Positions 34,309-43,447 of a DNA stretch of 64,000 nt are shown piece by piece. Location of the stretch: NCBI RefSeq assembly GCF_965213555.1, contig NZ_OZ243890.1:3472001-3536000 (forward strand). Reading direction: 5' to 3'. The stretch is from Acuticoccus sp965213555. Its GTDB lineage: Bacteria; Pseudomonadota; Alphaproteobacteria; Rhizobiales; Amorphaceae. The number at the start of each line of letters is the position of its first letter. The first letter of the stretch is position 1. Below the pieces are notes generated by a model, which was not told the origin of the DNA, searched no databases, and saw nothing but the letters and a program-made list of their open reading frames with translations. A program made the translations under genes and the position numbers.

Positions 34309-35693
34309 CGGACGCCCCGCGCACCCTCTTCGAGAAGGTGTGGCAGCGCCACGTCGTCGCCGAGCACCCCGGCGGCGAGGCGCTGATCTACGTCGACCGC
34401 CACTTCACCCATGAGGGCTCGTTCCATGCCTACCGCCGGCTCGGCGAGCTGGGCCTTCCGGTGCGGCGGCCCGACCTTACCTTCGGCGTCGCCGACCACT
34501 ACGTGCCGACGCGCGGCCGCGACTCAGGGATTGCCGACGCCGCGATCCGCGGCATGGTCGAGCGGCTGGCCGAGAACACCGCGCGGCACGGGGTGCGCCT
34601 GTTCGGCATCGAGGATCCGCGACAGGGGATCGTCCACGTCATGGGGCCGGAGGTCGGGCTCACCCTGCCGGGGCTCGTCATCGTCTGCGGCGACAGCCAC
34701 ACGGCGACGCACGGCGCCTACGGGGCGTTCGCCTTCGGCATCGGGGCGAGCGAGGTGGCGCACGTCCTCGCCACGCAGTGCCTGTGGCAGCGCCGCCCCA
34801 AGGTCATGCGCATCACGATGGACGGTGCGCTGCCCACGGGGGTGAGCCCGAAGGACCTCATCCTCTCGGTGATCGGCGCCGTCGGTGCCGGTGGCGCCAA
34901 CGGTCACGTCATCGAGTACGCCGGCAGCGCGGTGCGGGCGCTGTCGATGGAGGGGCGCCTCACCGTGTGCAACATGTCCATCGAGGCCGGCGCGCGCGCC
35001 GGCATGATCGCGCCGGACGAGACCACCATCGCCGCGTTGCGCGGCCTGCCGTTCGCGCCGACGGGCGAGGCGTTCGAGCAGGCCACGGAGGCCTGGCGCG
35101 CGCTCACCAGCGACGAGGACGCTGCGTTCGACCGCGAGGTGCAGCTCGACGCCCGCGCGGTCGAGCCCACGGTGACCTGGGGCACGAGCCCCGAGACCGC
35201 GCTCCCCATCGGTGCCGGCGTCCCGCTCGACGCCGACCAGGCGGCGCTCGAGTACATGGGCCTTGAGCGCGGGCGGCCGCTCGCCGGGATCGCGGTCGAC
35301 CGCGCCTTCATCGGAAGCTGCACGAACGCGCGCATCGAGGACCTGCGCGAGGCCGCGGCGATCGTCGCCGGCCACACGGTGCGCGTGCCGCTCCTCGTCT
35401 CGCCTGGCTCCTCGACGGTGAAGCGGCAGGCCGAGGCCGAGGGCCTTGCCGCGATCTTCGTGGCGGCGGGCGCGGAGTGGGTGGACGCAGGCTGCTCCAT
35501 GTGCGTCGGCATCAACGGCGACGTCGTGCCTCCGGGCGAGCGCTGCGCATCGAGCACCAACCGCAACTTCCCCGGCCGCCAGGGCCCAGGCGCGCGCACC
35601 CACCTCATGAGCCCTGCGATGGTGGCTGCGGCCGCGGTCACGGGCGCGATCACCGACGTGCGGCGACTGCCGTCCGCCGCGAAGGTCGCTTGA
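34305..35693 (+). CDS. Aconitase-superfamily hydratase large subunit (LeuC-like)
   Basis: 462 residues from a GTG that overlaps the lyase stop. The three [4Fe-4S] cysteines lie in IGSCTNARIEDL and CSMCVGING. VCGDSHTATHGAYGAFAFGIG and CASSTNRNFPGRQG complete the isopropylmalate isomerase pattern. LeuC normally has CSMCLAMN, so the cluster loop is altered. With no leuA or leuB adjacent and a C-C lyase gene coupled in front, a catabolic alkylmaleate/citraconate/dimethylmaleate hydratase is more likely than leucine biosynthesis. Confidence 0.9.
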   Translation: MTDAPRTLFEKVWQRHVVAEHPGGEALIYVDRHFTHEGSFHAYRRLGELGLPVRRPDLTFGVADHYVPTRGRDSGIADAAIRGMVERLAENTARHGVRLFGIEDPRQGIVHVMGPEVGLTLPGLVIVCGDSHTATHGAYGAFAFGIGASEVAHVLATQCLWQRRPKVMRITMDGALPTGVSPKDLILSVIGAVGAGGANGHVIEYAGSAVRALSMEGRLTVCNMSIEAGARAGMIAPDETTIAALRGLPFAPTGEAFEQATEAWRALTSDEDAAFDREVQLDARAVEPTVTWGTSPETALPIGAGVPLDADQAALEYMGLERGRPLAGIAVDRAFIGSCTNARIEDLREAAAIVAGHTVRVPLLVSPGSSTVKRQAEAEGLAAIFVAAGAEWVDAGCSMCVGINGDVVPPGERCASSTNRNFPGRQGPGARTHLMSPAMVAAAAVTGAITDVRRLPSAAKVA

Positions 35694-35696
35694 GCG

Positions 35697-36326
35697 GTGC
35701 GCCCGTTCCGGCACGTCGAGGCGGCCGCCGTCCCGCTCCCGCTGGCGAACGTCGACACCGATCAGATCGTCCCCGCGCGCTTCCTCAAGCGGTCGCGCGC
35801 GGAGGGGTACGGCGAGGCGCTGTTCCACGACCTGCGCCGCGGCGCGGGCGGCGAGCTCCGGTCCGACCTCGCGCTGAACGACGATCGGTTCGCCGGGGCG
35901 CAGATCCTCGTCGCCGGCGACAACTTCGGCTGCGGCTCGAGCCGGGAGGGGGCGGTCTACGCGCTGGTCGACGCCGGCTTCCGCGCGGTGATCGCGCCCG
36001 GCTTCGGCGACATCTTCCGCAGCAATGCGCTGAAGAACGGCCTGCTGCCCGTGGTACTGCCGAAGGCGGTCGTGACGCAGATCATGGATGAGCTCGCGCG
36101 CGGACCAGGGTCGCCCCTCGCCATCGACCTTAAGGAGGAGACCGTGCGCCTGGCGGACGGGCAGGTGCTCCGCTTCCCCATCGACCCGTTCCCCAAGGAG
36201 CTCCTCCTGACCGGACGCGACGAGCTCGAGCTTACCCTGGGCATGGCCGAGGCGATCGGCGAGTTCGAGGACCGCCACGCCGCGGCGTGGCCGTGGACGA
36301 GGCCATCGGAGGAGCTTCCAGCCTAG
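35697..36326 (+). CDS. Aconitase-superfamily hydratase small subunit (LeuD-like)
   Basis: 209 residues, GTG start 3 bases after the large subunit. IVPARFLKR and DNFGCGSSREGAVYAL are the swivel-domain signatures; in LeuD the second reads GSSREHA, so a histidine is glycine here. It pairs with the LeuC-like subunit. The gene ends 45 bases before the convergent carboxylase gene. Confidence 0.9.
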   Translation: MRPFRHVEAAAVPLPLANVDTDQIVPARFLKRSRAEGYGEALFHDLRRGAGGELRSDLALNDDRFAGAQILVAGDNFGCGSSREGAVYALVDAGFRAVIAPGFGDIFRSNALKNGLLPVVLPKAVVTQIMDELARGPGSPLAIDLKEETVRLADGQVLRFPIDPFPKELLLTGRDELELTLGMAEAIGEFEDRHAAAWPWTRPSEELPA

Positions 36327-36371
36327 GCCGATCCGGAGCTTGCTCACGGCGCCAGTGATCAGGCCGCCGGC

Positions 36372-39300
36372 CTACCAGCTGTCGACGAAGGCGCGCTTCT
36401 TGCCCTCGCGGGGCACCGGCGAGGGGGCGGCATCGAGGGTGGCGATGATCCACTGGCGCGTCTCGGCAGGGTCGATGACCGTGTCGAACTCCAGGATGGA
36501 TGCCGCGCTGACGCCCTTGCCGCGCTGGTAGCTCTCGGCGACCTTCGCCTCGAAGTAGGCCCTTTGGGCGTCGACGTCCTCGATGGCCTCGAGCTCCTTG
36601 CGGTAGCCGAGCTTGACGCCACCCTCGAGGCCCATGGGGCCGATCTCCGCCGTCGGCCAGCCGACGATGAACAGCGGCGTCCGGAAGCTGCCGCCGGCCA
36701 TGGCCTGCGCGCCGAGGCCGTAAGCCTTACGCAGGATCACCGACATCAGGGGCACGGTCGCGTTCGCTCCGGCGAGGAACAGGCGGCAGCAGTGCCGCAC
36801 GAGCGCAGTCGCCTCCACGTCCGGGCCGACCATCATGCCCGGCGTGTCGATGAGGGTCAGCAGCGGGACGTCGAAGGCATCGCAGAGCTGGACGAAGCGT
36901 GCCGCCTTATCCGCTGCGGGGGAATCGATGGCGCCGGAGAGCCGGACGGGGTTGTTGGCGAGGACCCCCACCGTCCTGCCACCGAAGCGCGCCAGCGCGG
37001 TGACCAGGTTGGGCGCGAAGGCGCTGCGGAGCTCCATGACCGAGCCGACGTCGGCGAGCGTGTCGAGGACCCGGCGCACGTCGTAGACCTCGAGCCGGTT
37101 CTCCGGCACCGCGTGGCGCGCCCGTCGAGGGTCGGGTGCCTCCCACTGGGTCAGCGGTCCCTGGAAGTAGCCGAGGTAGCGCTTGGCCGCCGCCACCGCC
37201 TCAGCCTCGTCCTCGACGAGGACGTCGATGACTCCGTTCGGCCACTGCACGTCCGTCGGGCCGACCTCCTCCGGCCGGAAGACGCCGAGCCCGCCGCCCT
37301 CGATCATCGCTGGCCCGCCCATGCCAAGGCTCATGTCGCGCGTGGCGATGACGACGTCGCAGCAGCCGAGCAGCGCGGCGTTGCCGGCGAACAGCCGGCC
37401 CGAGCCGATGCCGACCATGGGGACCAGCCCGGAGAGCTGCGCGTAGTGGTAGAACGTCGTGTAGTACAGCCCGGCGATGGAGGTGTCGGACGCGTCGACG
37501 TCGCCGGGCCGGCCACCGCCGCCCTCGCAGAAGAACACCACGGGCGTCCTCTGCCTGGCGGCGACGGCGATCATCCGGTCCTTCTTGATGTGGTTCATGA
37601 TGCCCTGCGTGCCGGCGAGCACGGTGTAGTCGTAGGACATCACCGCCGTGCGGGCCTTGCCCGCGCCGAAGAGGTCGGCGTTCACGGTGCCGAAGCCGGT
37701 GATGAGGCCGTCGGCGGGGGTATTGCGCATCAGGTCGTCGACGTCCCGCCGGGCGCGCTGCGCGGCGAAGACGAGGTCGCCGTACTCGACGAAGCTGCCT
37801 TCGTCGCACAGGTCGGCGATGTTCTCGCGCGCCATGCGCTTGCCGAGCCCATGCCGCTTGGCGACGCGTTCAGGTCGCGCGTCGTCCGCAAGGAGGGCAC
37901 GTCGCGCCTCGAGCTCGGCAAGGTCCGGGCGGACGCGGTCGAGGTCGAGGTCCTCGGTCACGGCGTCGAGCGCCTCCGCGTCCTTCGTGGCCTCGATGAT
38001 GGCGAGGAGTTCCCCTGCAGCGACGGTCGCGCCGGGCTGGGCCGAGAGGCGCGAGACGACGCCGGCGTGGGGCGCACGGATGGTGTGCTGCATCTTCATC
38101 GCCTCCATGACGACGAGCGGCGCGTTCCGCGCGACGGTCCGACCGGCGGCGACCTCCACCGACAGGACCGTGCCGAGCATCGGCGCGACGACGGCGCCGG
38201 GGTCATCGACCGCGTCGCGCCCGGCGGCACCGGTCAACCGTCCGTAAGCAGGGACGCCGAGCGGGTCGTCCGGCGGAGCCGGTTGCGACGCAGCTCGCGC
38301 GGCAGCGGCGGCGTGTAGCTCCCCGGCGCGCTCGGCGATGAGGCTCGTCGTCGCCGTCCCGTTCGCGACCTCGGGGAGGGACAGGAGCGCGTCGAGGTAG
38401 GCGATGTTGGTCGCGGCGCCCGCGATGTGGAACGCGCGCAGCGCGCGGCGCGTGCGGGCGAGGGCATCGGGCAGCGTCCCGGCGGAGCCGATGACCTTGG
38501 CGAGCAGGCTGTCGTAGGCCGCGCTCGTGGTGAGGCCGACGGCGCCGTGCCCATCCACCCGCACGCCGGGACCGCCGGGGACGTCGTAGGCGGTGAGCGT
38601 CCCGCCCGTCGGGTAAGCGGACCCGTCGGGCTGCATCTCCTCGAGGTTGATCCGGGCCTGGACGGCGAAGCCGCGCGGTGCCGGCACCTCGTCCTGCGTC
38701 AGCCCGACGTCGGCGAGGCTGGCGCCGGCAGCGATCTTCAGCTGCGCGGCGACGAGGTCGATGCCGGTGACCACCTCGGTCACGGTGTGCTCGACCTGCA
38801 GGCGCGGGTTCGCCTCGATGAAGGCGAACGCGTCGCCGGCGACCAGGAACTCGAAGGTGCCGAGCCCCTGGTACCCCACCGCGCCCGCGATGCGTCGGGA
38901 CGCGTCGAACAGCCCTTCGCGCACCGCCGGATCGAGCGCCGGGCAGGGCGCGATCTCGACGAGCTTTTGGTAGCGGCGTTGGAGCGAGCAGTCGCGCTCC
39001 CACACGGTGGCGACGTCGTGGCCGTCGCCGACGACCTGCACCTCCACGTGCCGCGCCCCGGGCAGGAACCGCTCGACGTAGACGTCCGGCACGGCGAACG
39101 CGGCCATCGCCTCGCGCCGCGCGTCCTCGTAGGCCGATGCGAGCTCGGCTCGCTCGCTGACCACGCGCATGCCGCGGCCGCCGCCTCCTGCCACCGCCTT
39201 CAGGACGACGGGTCCGCCGAGACGGTCCATGAAGGCGCCGATGGCGTCGAGGTCGGCGTCGGCGGAGAGGCCGTCGTTGATGGGGACGCCCTCGACCTCG

Positions 39301-39662
39301 GCGAGGGCACGTGCGGCGGTCTTGTCGCCGAGGCGCTCCAGGACCTCGGCGCTCGGGCCGACGAAGGTCAGGCCGGCATCGCGCACCGCACGCGCGAAGC
39401 CAGCGTTCTCGCTGAGAAAGCCGTAGCCCGGGTGGATGGCCTCCGCGCCGGCCTCGCGCGCCGCAGCCAGGACGGCCTCCACGTCGAGGTAGCCGGCGGG
39501 CCCCGACCCGGGCAGCGCCAGCGCCATGTCGCACCGCGCGACGTGCAGGCAGCCCGCGTCGTCCTTGGTGTGGATCGCGACGGTGGTCATGCCGAGCTCG
39601 GCCGCGGACTGGGCGATGCGGATGGCGACCTCGCCGCGGTTGGCGATGAGGAGCGTCCTCAT
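36372..39662 (-). CDS. Single-chain multidomain acyl-CoA carboxylase
   Basis: 1096 residues combining all parts of a biotin-dependent carboxylase. Biotin carboxylase lies at about 1-445 (LIANRGEVAIRIAQ, AGGGGRGMRVV, EANPRLQVEHTVTEV). The biotinyl domain is near 555-590 with the biotinylated lysine in VVMEAMKMQHT. The carboxyltransferase fills the C-terminal half (AGTQGIMNHIKKDR, TLIDTPGMMVGPDVE, MAGGSFRTPLFIVGWPTAEIG). This layout matches single-chain long-chain acyl-CoA carboxylases known from Rhodopseudomonas and mycobacteria. The start overlaps the ligase stop (ATGA), so the ligase product is a plausible substrate. Confidence 0.92.
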   Translation of the reverse strand: MRTLLIANRGEVAIRIAQSAAELGMTTVAIHTKDDAGCLHVARCDMALALPGSGPAGYLDVEAVLAAAREAGAEAIHPGYGFLSENAGFARAVRDAGLTFVGPSAEVLERLGDKTAARALAEVEGVPINDGLSADADLDAIGAFMDRLGGPVVLKAVAGGGGRGMRVVSERAELASAYEDARREAMAAFAVPDVYVERFLPGARHVEVQVVGDGHDVATVWERDCSLQRRYQKLVEIAPCPALDPAVREGLFDASRRIAGAVGYQGLGTFEFLVAGDAFAFIEANPRLQVEHTVTEVVTGIDLVAAQLKIAAGASLADVGLTQDEVPAPRGFAVQARINLEEMQPDGSAYPTGGTLTAYDVPGGPGVRVDGHGAVGLTTSAAYDSLLAKVIGSAGTLPDALARTRRALRAFHIAGAATNIAYLDALLSLPEVANGTATTSLIAERAGELHAAAAARAASQPAPPDDPLGVPAYGRLTGAAGRDAVDDPGAVVAPMLGTVLSVEVAAGRTVARNAPLVVMEAMKMQHTIRAPHAGVVSRLSAQPGATVAAGELLAIIEATKDAEALDAVTEDLDLDRVRPDLAELEARRALLADDARPERVAKRHGLGKRMARENIADLCDEGSFVEYGDLVFAAQRARRDVDDLMRNTPADGLITGFGTVNADLFGAGKARTAVMSYDYTVLAGTQGIMNHIKKDRMIAVAARQRTPVVFFCEGGGGRPGDVDASDTSIAGLYYTTFYHYAQLSGLVPMVGIGSGRLFAGNAALLGCCDVVIATRDMSLGMGGPAMIEGGGLGVFRPEEVGPTDVQWPNGVIDVLVEDEAEAVAAAKRYLGYFQGPLTQWEAPDPRRARHAVPENRLEVYDVRRVLDTLADVGSVMELRSAFAPNLVTALARFGGRTVGVLANNPVRLSGAIDSPAADKAARFVQLCDAFDVPLLTLIDTPGMMVGPDVEATALVRHCCRLFLAGANATVPLMSVILRKAYGLGAQAMAGGSFRTPLFIVGWPTAEIGPMGLEGGVKLGYRKELEAIEDVDAQRAYFEAKVAESYQRGKGVSAASILEFDTVIDPAETRQWIIATLDAAPSPVPREGKKRAFVDSW

Positions 39663-41371
39663 AGGAGCGCAGCGAGCTCGTGCTTCTTCACCTTGCCGGT
39701 TGCGGTCATCGGCAGCTCGTCGACCACGCGCACTTCCGGCCGCTTGTAGGCGGCCATCGCGTCCCGGCACCACGCCTCGATGTCGGCGGCCGACGCGCCG
39801 GCGCCCTCGCGCAGGCGGACGAAGGCCACGGGGACCTGTCCGCGCTCGGGGTCCTCGCGGCCGATGACGCCCGAGGCGACGACATCCGGATGGCGCCCGA
39901 GCAGGGCCTCGAGCTCGGCGGGGAACACGCTCATGCCCTTCACCTTGAGCATCTCCTTGCGGCGCCCGAGGAAGTGCAGCAGCCCGAACTCATCGATGAC
40001 GCCGAGGTCGCCGGTGCGCAGCCAGTCGCCTCGGAACGCCTCGCGGGTGGCGTCGGGCTTGTTCCAGTAGCCCTTCAGGAGGGACGGCGAGCGCACGAGG
40101 ATCTCGCCCTCCGTGCCGAGGGGCAGGATCGCTCCGGTCTCGAAGTCGCAGATCTTGAGCTCCGTCTCGGGGACCGGGAGACCGACGAGGATCGGCTGCA
40201 GCGACAGGTCGAAGTCGTCGCTCTGAAGCCCGATGGTGAAGGTGTCGCAGGTGTGCGTCTCGGTCATCCCCCAAGACAGCTCGACCATCGTCGTGCCGGT
40301 CAGCGCGCGCCACCGCTCGCGGTAGTCGTGGTTCAGCTTCTTGACGAAGGAGGAGACGCTCGAGGTCTGGAGCGAGGTGAGGTCGAACTCCGCCACACGC
40401 GGGTGCTCCATCATCTCCACCGCGTTGTCGACGAGCATGACGAGGCGCTTGGCGCGGGTCCTATGGATCGCCTCCATGCACGACACTGGGTCCCAGCGCG
40501 CGAGGAGGACGCACCTCGCGCCGGCGACGACTGGGAAGATCAGCCCGAGGTCCTCGCCGGCGATCCAGAACATCGGGTGGAAGTTCACCGTCACGTCGCG
40601 ATCGTCGAGCGGCGCGTTGGTGATGATCGCCTTCGCCGCGGTGTAGACCATGTCCCGTTGGGTGTGCACGCAGCCCTTCGGCATCCCGGTCGTCCCGCCG
40701 GTGTAGTTGAGCGCGGCGACCGCATCGAGGTCGGCCTCGTGCGGCGTCGGCTCGCCCGCAGCCGCGATGGCGATGAGGAGATCGTCGGCGCCGTCCGACG
40801 AGCGCGGCGCCGCGGACACGCTCGCCGGCACATGGAACGCCGGTGGGTCGGGGATCAGCTCCCCGAGCCCGGTGGCGTAGGCCTTCTCCAGCTTGGTCTC
40901 GGCGCGCACGGCGTTGACGATGGGCATCAGCGCGTGATCGGCGACGATGACCCGCGCCTCGGTGTCGTTCAGTTCGTAGGCGAGCTCGTGCTCCTTGAAC
41001 ATCGGGTTCACCGGCACGTGGATCGCGCCGGCCTTCAAGATGCCGAAGAACGCCACCGCGAACTGCGGGCAGTTGCCGAGGAACACCGCCACGCGGTCGC
41101 CGGCAACGATGCCGTCCGCCTGGAGCTGCGCGGCGAAGCGGTCGCTGAGGCGATCCACCTCGCCGTAGGACACGGTGCGCCCGTAGAAGTCGTAGAGCGG
41201 CTCGTCCGGCGCGATGCGTGCGCGCTTGCGCAGGTACTCGGTCAGCGCGATCTCGCCGAGCGGGTAGTGCGGCGCCTTGGGGATCCCGGTCGGCCAGATC
41301 CTGTCCTGGCGGGACCGGACATCGGCCAGGTACTCGGCTTCGTCGATCCGCGGCACGGCAACGTCGTCCAT
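39659..41371 (-). CDS. AMP-dependent acyl-CoA synthetase (ligase)
   Basis: 570 residues. YTGGTTGMPKGCVHT is the AMP-binding P-loop motif. WGMTETHTCD, the LRTGDLG hinge region and a C-terminal PMTATGKVKKHEL with the catalytic lysine complete the ANL family pattern. It activates a carboxylic acid to its CoA thioester with ATP. Sitting between a TRAP transporter and a carboxylase in one unit, it most likely activates the imported acid. Chain length cannot be told from the sequence. Confidence 0.94.
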   Translation of the reverse strand: MDDVAVPRIDEAEYLADVRSRQDRIWPTGIPKAPHYPLGEIALTEYLRKRARIAPDEPLYDFYGRTVSYGEVDRLSDRFAAQLQADGIVAGDRVAVFLGNCPQFAVAFFGILKAGAIHVPVNPMFKEHELAYELNDTEARVIVADHALMPIVNAVRAETKLEKAYATGLGELIPDPPAFHVPASVSAAPRSSDGADDLLIAIAAAGEPTPHEADLDAVAALNYTGGTTGMPKGCVHTQRDMVYTAAKAIITNAPLDDRDVTVNFHPMFWIAGEDLGLIFPVVAGARCVLLARWDPVSCMEAIHRTRAKRLVMLVDNAVEMMEHPRVAEFDLTSLQTSSVSSFVKKLNHDYRERWRALTGTTMVELSWGMTETHTCDTFTIGLQSDDFDLSLQPILVGLPVPETELKICDFETGAILPLGTEGEILVRSPSLLKGYWNKPDATREAFRGDWLRTGDLGVIDEFGLLHFLGRRKEMLKVKGMSVFPAELEALLGRHPDVVASGVIGREDPERGQVPVAFVRLREGAGASAADIEAWCRDAMAAYKRPEVRVVDELPMTATGKVKKHELAALL

Positions 41372-41411
41372 GGGAGCTCCTACGTGAGGCCGATCGCGCG
41401 CGCCGGCGGCT

Positions 41412-42719
41412 TCATCCGACGAGGTTCGGAAGGAACAGGATGATGCCCGGGAACGCCATCAAAAGCGTCACGACGACGAGGTCGGCGACCAGGAAGTAGG
41501 CGACGCCGCGGAAGATCTGCGTCGTGCTGACGAGGTCGCCCACGACGCCCTTGATGACGAAGACGTTGAGCCCGACGGGCGGCGTCACCATGCCGATCTC
41601 CAGGAACTTGACGATGACGACGCCGAACCAGACGAGGCTGAGGCCGGTGTCCAGCATGATCGGCAGCAGGATCGGGAGCGTCAGCAACATCGCTCCGAGC
41701 GGCTCCAGGAACATGCCGAGGACGAGGTACATCGCAGCGATCGCGATGAGAAGCAGCATGGGGTCCGCGCCGAGCTCGATAACCATCTGCGACAGGAGCT
41801 GCGAGGCGCCCGACAGCGCAAGGAAGCGGGTCAACAGGTTCGCGCCGATGGCGATGACGAAGATCGCTGCCGTGGTCTGGATCGTCTCCACCAGCGCCTG
41901 GGTGCTGCTGCGCCGCGTCAGCGCGCCCTTGCCGAAGGCGATGACGAAGGCGAGGAAGGCGCCGACCGCTCCCGCCTCCGTCGGCGTGAAGACCCCGGCG
42001 AACAGCCCGCCGAACACGCCGAACACCAGGAGGAGGACGGGCCACGTGTCGGCGAGCGCGGCGAACTTCATGGCCGTGGTGGCGCGCTCCGTCACCTGCG
42101 GCGCGAGCTTCGGGTTCGCCTTCGCGCGAAGCACGATGACGACGACGTAGGAGATCGCCGTGAGGACGCCGGCGCCGACGCCGCCGAGGAAGAGCGCCGA
42201 GATCGGGACCTGAACGAAGACTCCGTAGATGATGAGCAGGATCGACGGCGGGATCAGCGCACCGATGGTGCCCGCCGCGGCGACGGTGCCCGTGGCGAGC
42301 GTCGCGTCGTAGCCGTTGCGCAGCATCTCCGGCACGGCGATGCGCCCCATGGCCGCCGCGCAGGCGACCGAGGAGCCGGTGACCGCCGAGAAGCCGGCCG
42401 CGCCAAGGACGGTGGCGACGGCGAGCCCGCCCGGCAGGCCGGACAGCCACTTGCGCGCCGCATCGAACAGCCCGCGCGTCAGCCCCGCATGGAAGCAGCA
42501 GAAGCCCATGAGGAGGAACATCGGCACCGAGGTCAGCGACCAGCTCGCGCCGAAGTCGAAGGGGACTGCGGTGAGGACGCCCCACGCGGGCTGGAGGCCG
42601 ATGAGCGCCCAGATGCCGCCGAACGAGACCGCGACGAGCGCGATGCCGATGGGCATGCGCAGCGCGATGAGGAGGACGAGGACGGCAATGCCCCAGAGGC
42701 CGACCTCGGTCCGCTCCAT
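41412..42719 (-). CDS. dctM: TRAP transporter large permease (DctM family)
   Basis: 435 residues, about 12 hydrophobic segments. SVPMFLLMGFCCFHAGLTRGL, GAAGFSAVTGSSVACAAAMG and VGLNVFVIKG are family blocks. Its ATG shares one base with the DctQ stop (TGATG). It is the second TRAP channel of the window and only moderately similar to the first (9063-10343), so it should carry a different solute. Confidence 0.95.
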   Translation of the reverse strand: MERTEVGLWGIAVLVLLIALRMPIGIALVAVSFGGIWALIGLQPAWGVLTAVPFDFGASWSLTSVPMFLLMGFCCFHAGLTRGLFDAARKWLSGLPGGLAVATVLGAAGFSAVTGSSVACAAAMGRIAVPEMLRNGYDATLATGTVAAAGTIGALIPPSILLIIYGVFVQVPISALFLGGVGAGVLTAISYVVVIVLRAKANPKLAPQVTERATTAMKFAALADTWPVLLLVFGVFGGLFAGVFTPTEAGAVGAFLAFVIAFGKGALTRRSSTQALVETIQTTAAIFVIAIGANLLTRFLALSGASQLLSQMVIELGADPMLLLIAIAAMYLVLGMFLEPLGAMLLTLPILLPIMLDTGLSLVWFGVVIVKFLEIGMVTPPVGLNVFVIKGVVGDLVSTTQIFRGVAYFLVADLVVVTLLMAFPGIILFLPNLVG

Positions 42720-43276
42720 CAGTTGGCGCCGCTGCCGGCTGCCTCGGGGGCGTCCCGGAACGCCTCGTGCCGGGCTTCCCCGAGCCCGCTCCTCGCGTCC
42801 GCCACGGTGACGAGGATGCGGTAGACGAGCACGGCAACCACGGCGCCGAAGCCGATGGGCAGGAAGAAGTACGAGCCCCAGATCGGGATGCGGACATCGA
42901 CCTCCATGATGAACGTGCCCACGCGCATCTTGTCGATGGCATCGAGCAGCGTCTGGTAGAACAGGATGGAGAACACGACCGCGGAGACGGTCCAGCCGAG
43001 GACGGCAAGCGCCTGCTGCGGACGGCGACCGAGGAGCTGGACGAACACCTCCACGGTGATGTGCGCATCGCGGCGTTCGGTCAGCGCCAGCGGCAGGAAG
43101 ACGATCGGAAGCATGTAGTAATGCGGGACGATGGTGATCGTGGCCGGGATCGGCAGCCCGATCCAGCGCATCGCGACGTCAAACGTGATGTGCACCATCA
43201 TCATGACGACGGCGATGCAGCCGACCACGGTCAACAGGTCCGTGAGGCCTCCGAGGATGCGTCCGAAGCGGTACAT
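42719..43276 (-). CDS. dctQ: TRAP transporter small permease (DctQ family)
   Basis: 185 residues with four predicted helices. The ATG at 43276 (MYRFGRILGGLTDLL) is chosen because the first helix starts right after it; upstream in-frame codons run through an intergenic repeat and are not coding. It pairs with the DctM and DctP encoded around it. Confidence 0.92.
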   Translation of the reverse strand: MYRFGRILGGLTDLLTVVGCIAVVMMMVHITFDVAMRWIGLPIPATITIVPHYYMLPIVFLPLALTERRDAHITVEVFVQLLGRRPQQALAVLGWTVSAVVFSILFYQTLLDAIDKMRVGTFIMEVDVRIPIWGSYFFLPIGFGAVVAVLVYRILVTVADARSGLGEARHEAFRDAPEAAGSGAN

Positions 43277-43344
43277 CGGCCCTCCCAGCCGTGGGTCGGC
43301 GATGGGGTCGGCGCGACGAACTTCGCCGCGCCGCTCTGGCGGCC

Positions 43345-43447
43345 TAGAGCGGTTTGGGGTTAGGTGGAACCACCAAACCCCGAGCAGACCGCGCTCAATC
43401 AAGGAGCTAGAGCATCTTATCTGGGTCTGAGGAGACCCAGGATCTCT
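43345..43447 (+). repeat. Intergenic palindromic repeat, copy 1
   Basis: A composite element inside the dctP-dctQ spacer. It starts ctagagcggtttgggg and forms a hairpin from ggggttaggtgg / ccaccaaacccc (43356-43381, one mismatch, 2-base loop). It continues through aatcaaggagctagagc and ends with a second perfect hairpin, ctgggtct-gagg-agacccag (43421-43440). The first about 70 bases align with the reverse complement of 55442-55518. It may modulate mRNA levels between binding protein and permease. Confidence 0.65.

Noticed and set aside
34305..36326. Annotation as leucine-biosynthetic leuCD
   Set aside because: Possible by sequence, but no leuA/leuB neighbour, coupling to a C-C lyase and altered signature loops make a catabolic hydratase more likely; gene symbols were therefore left empty.
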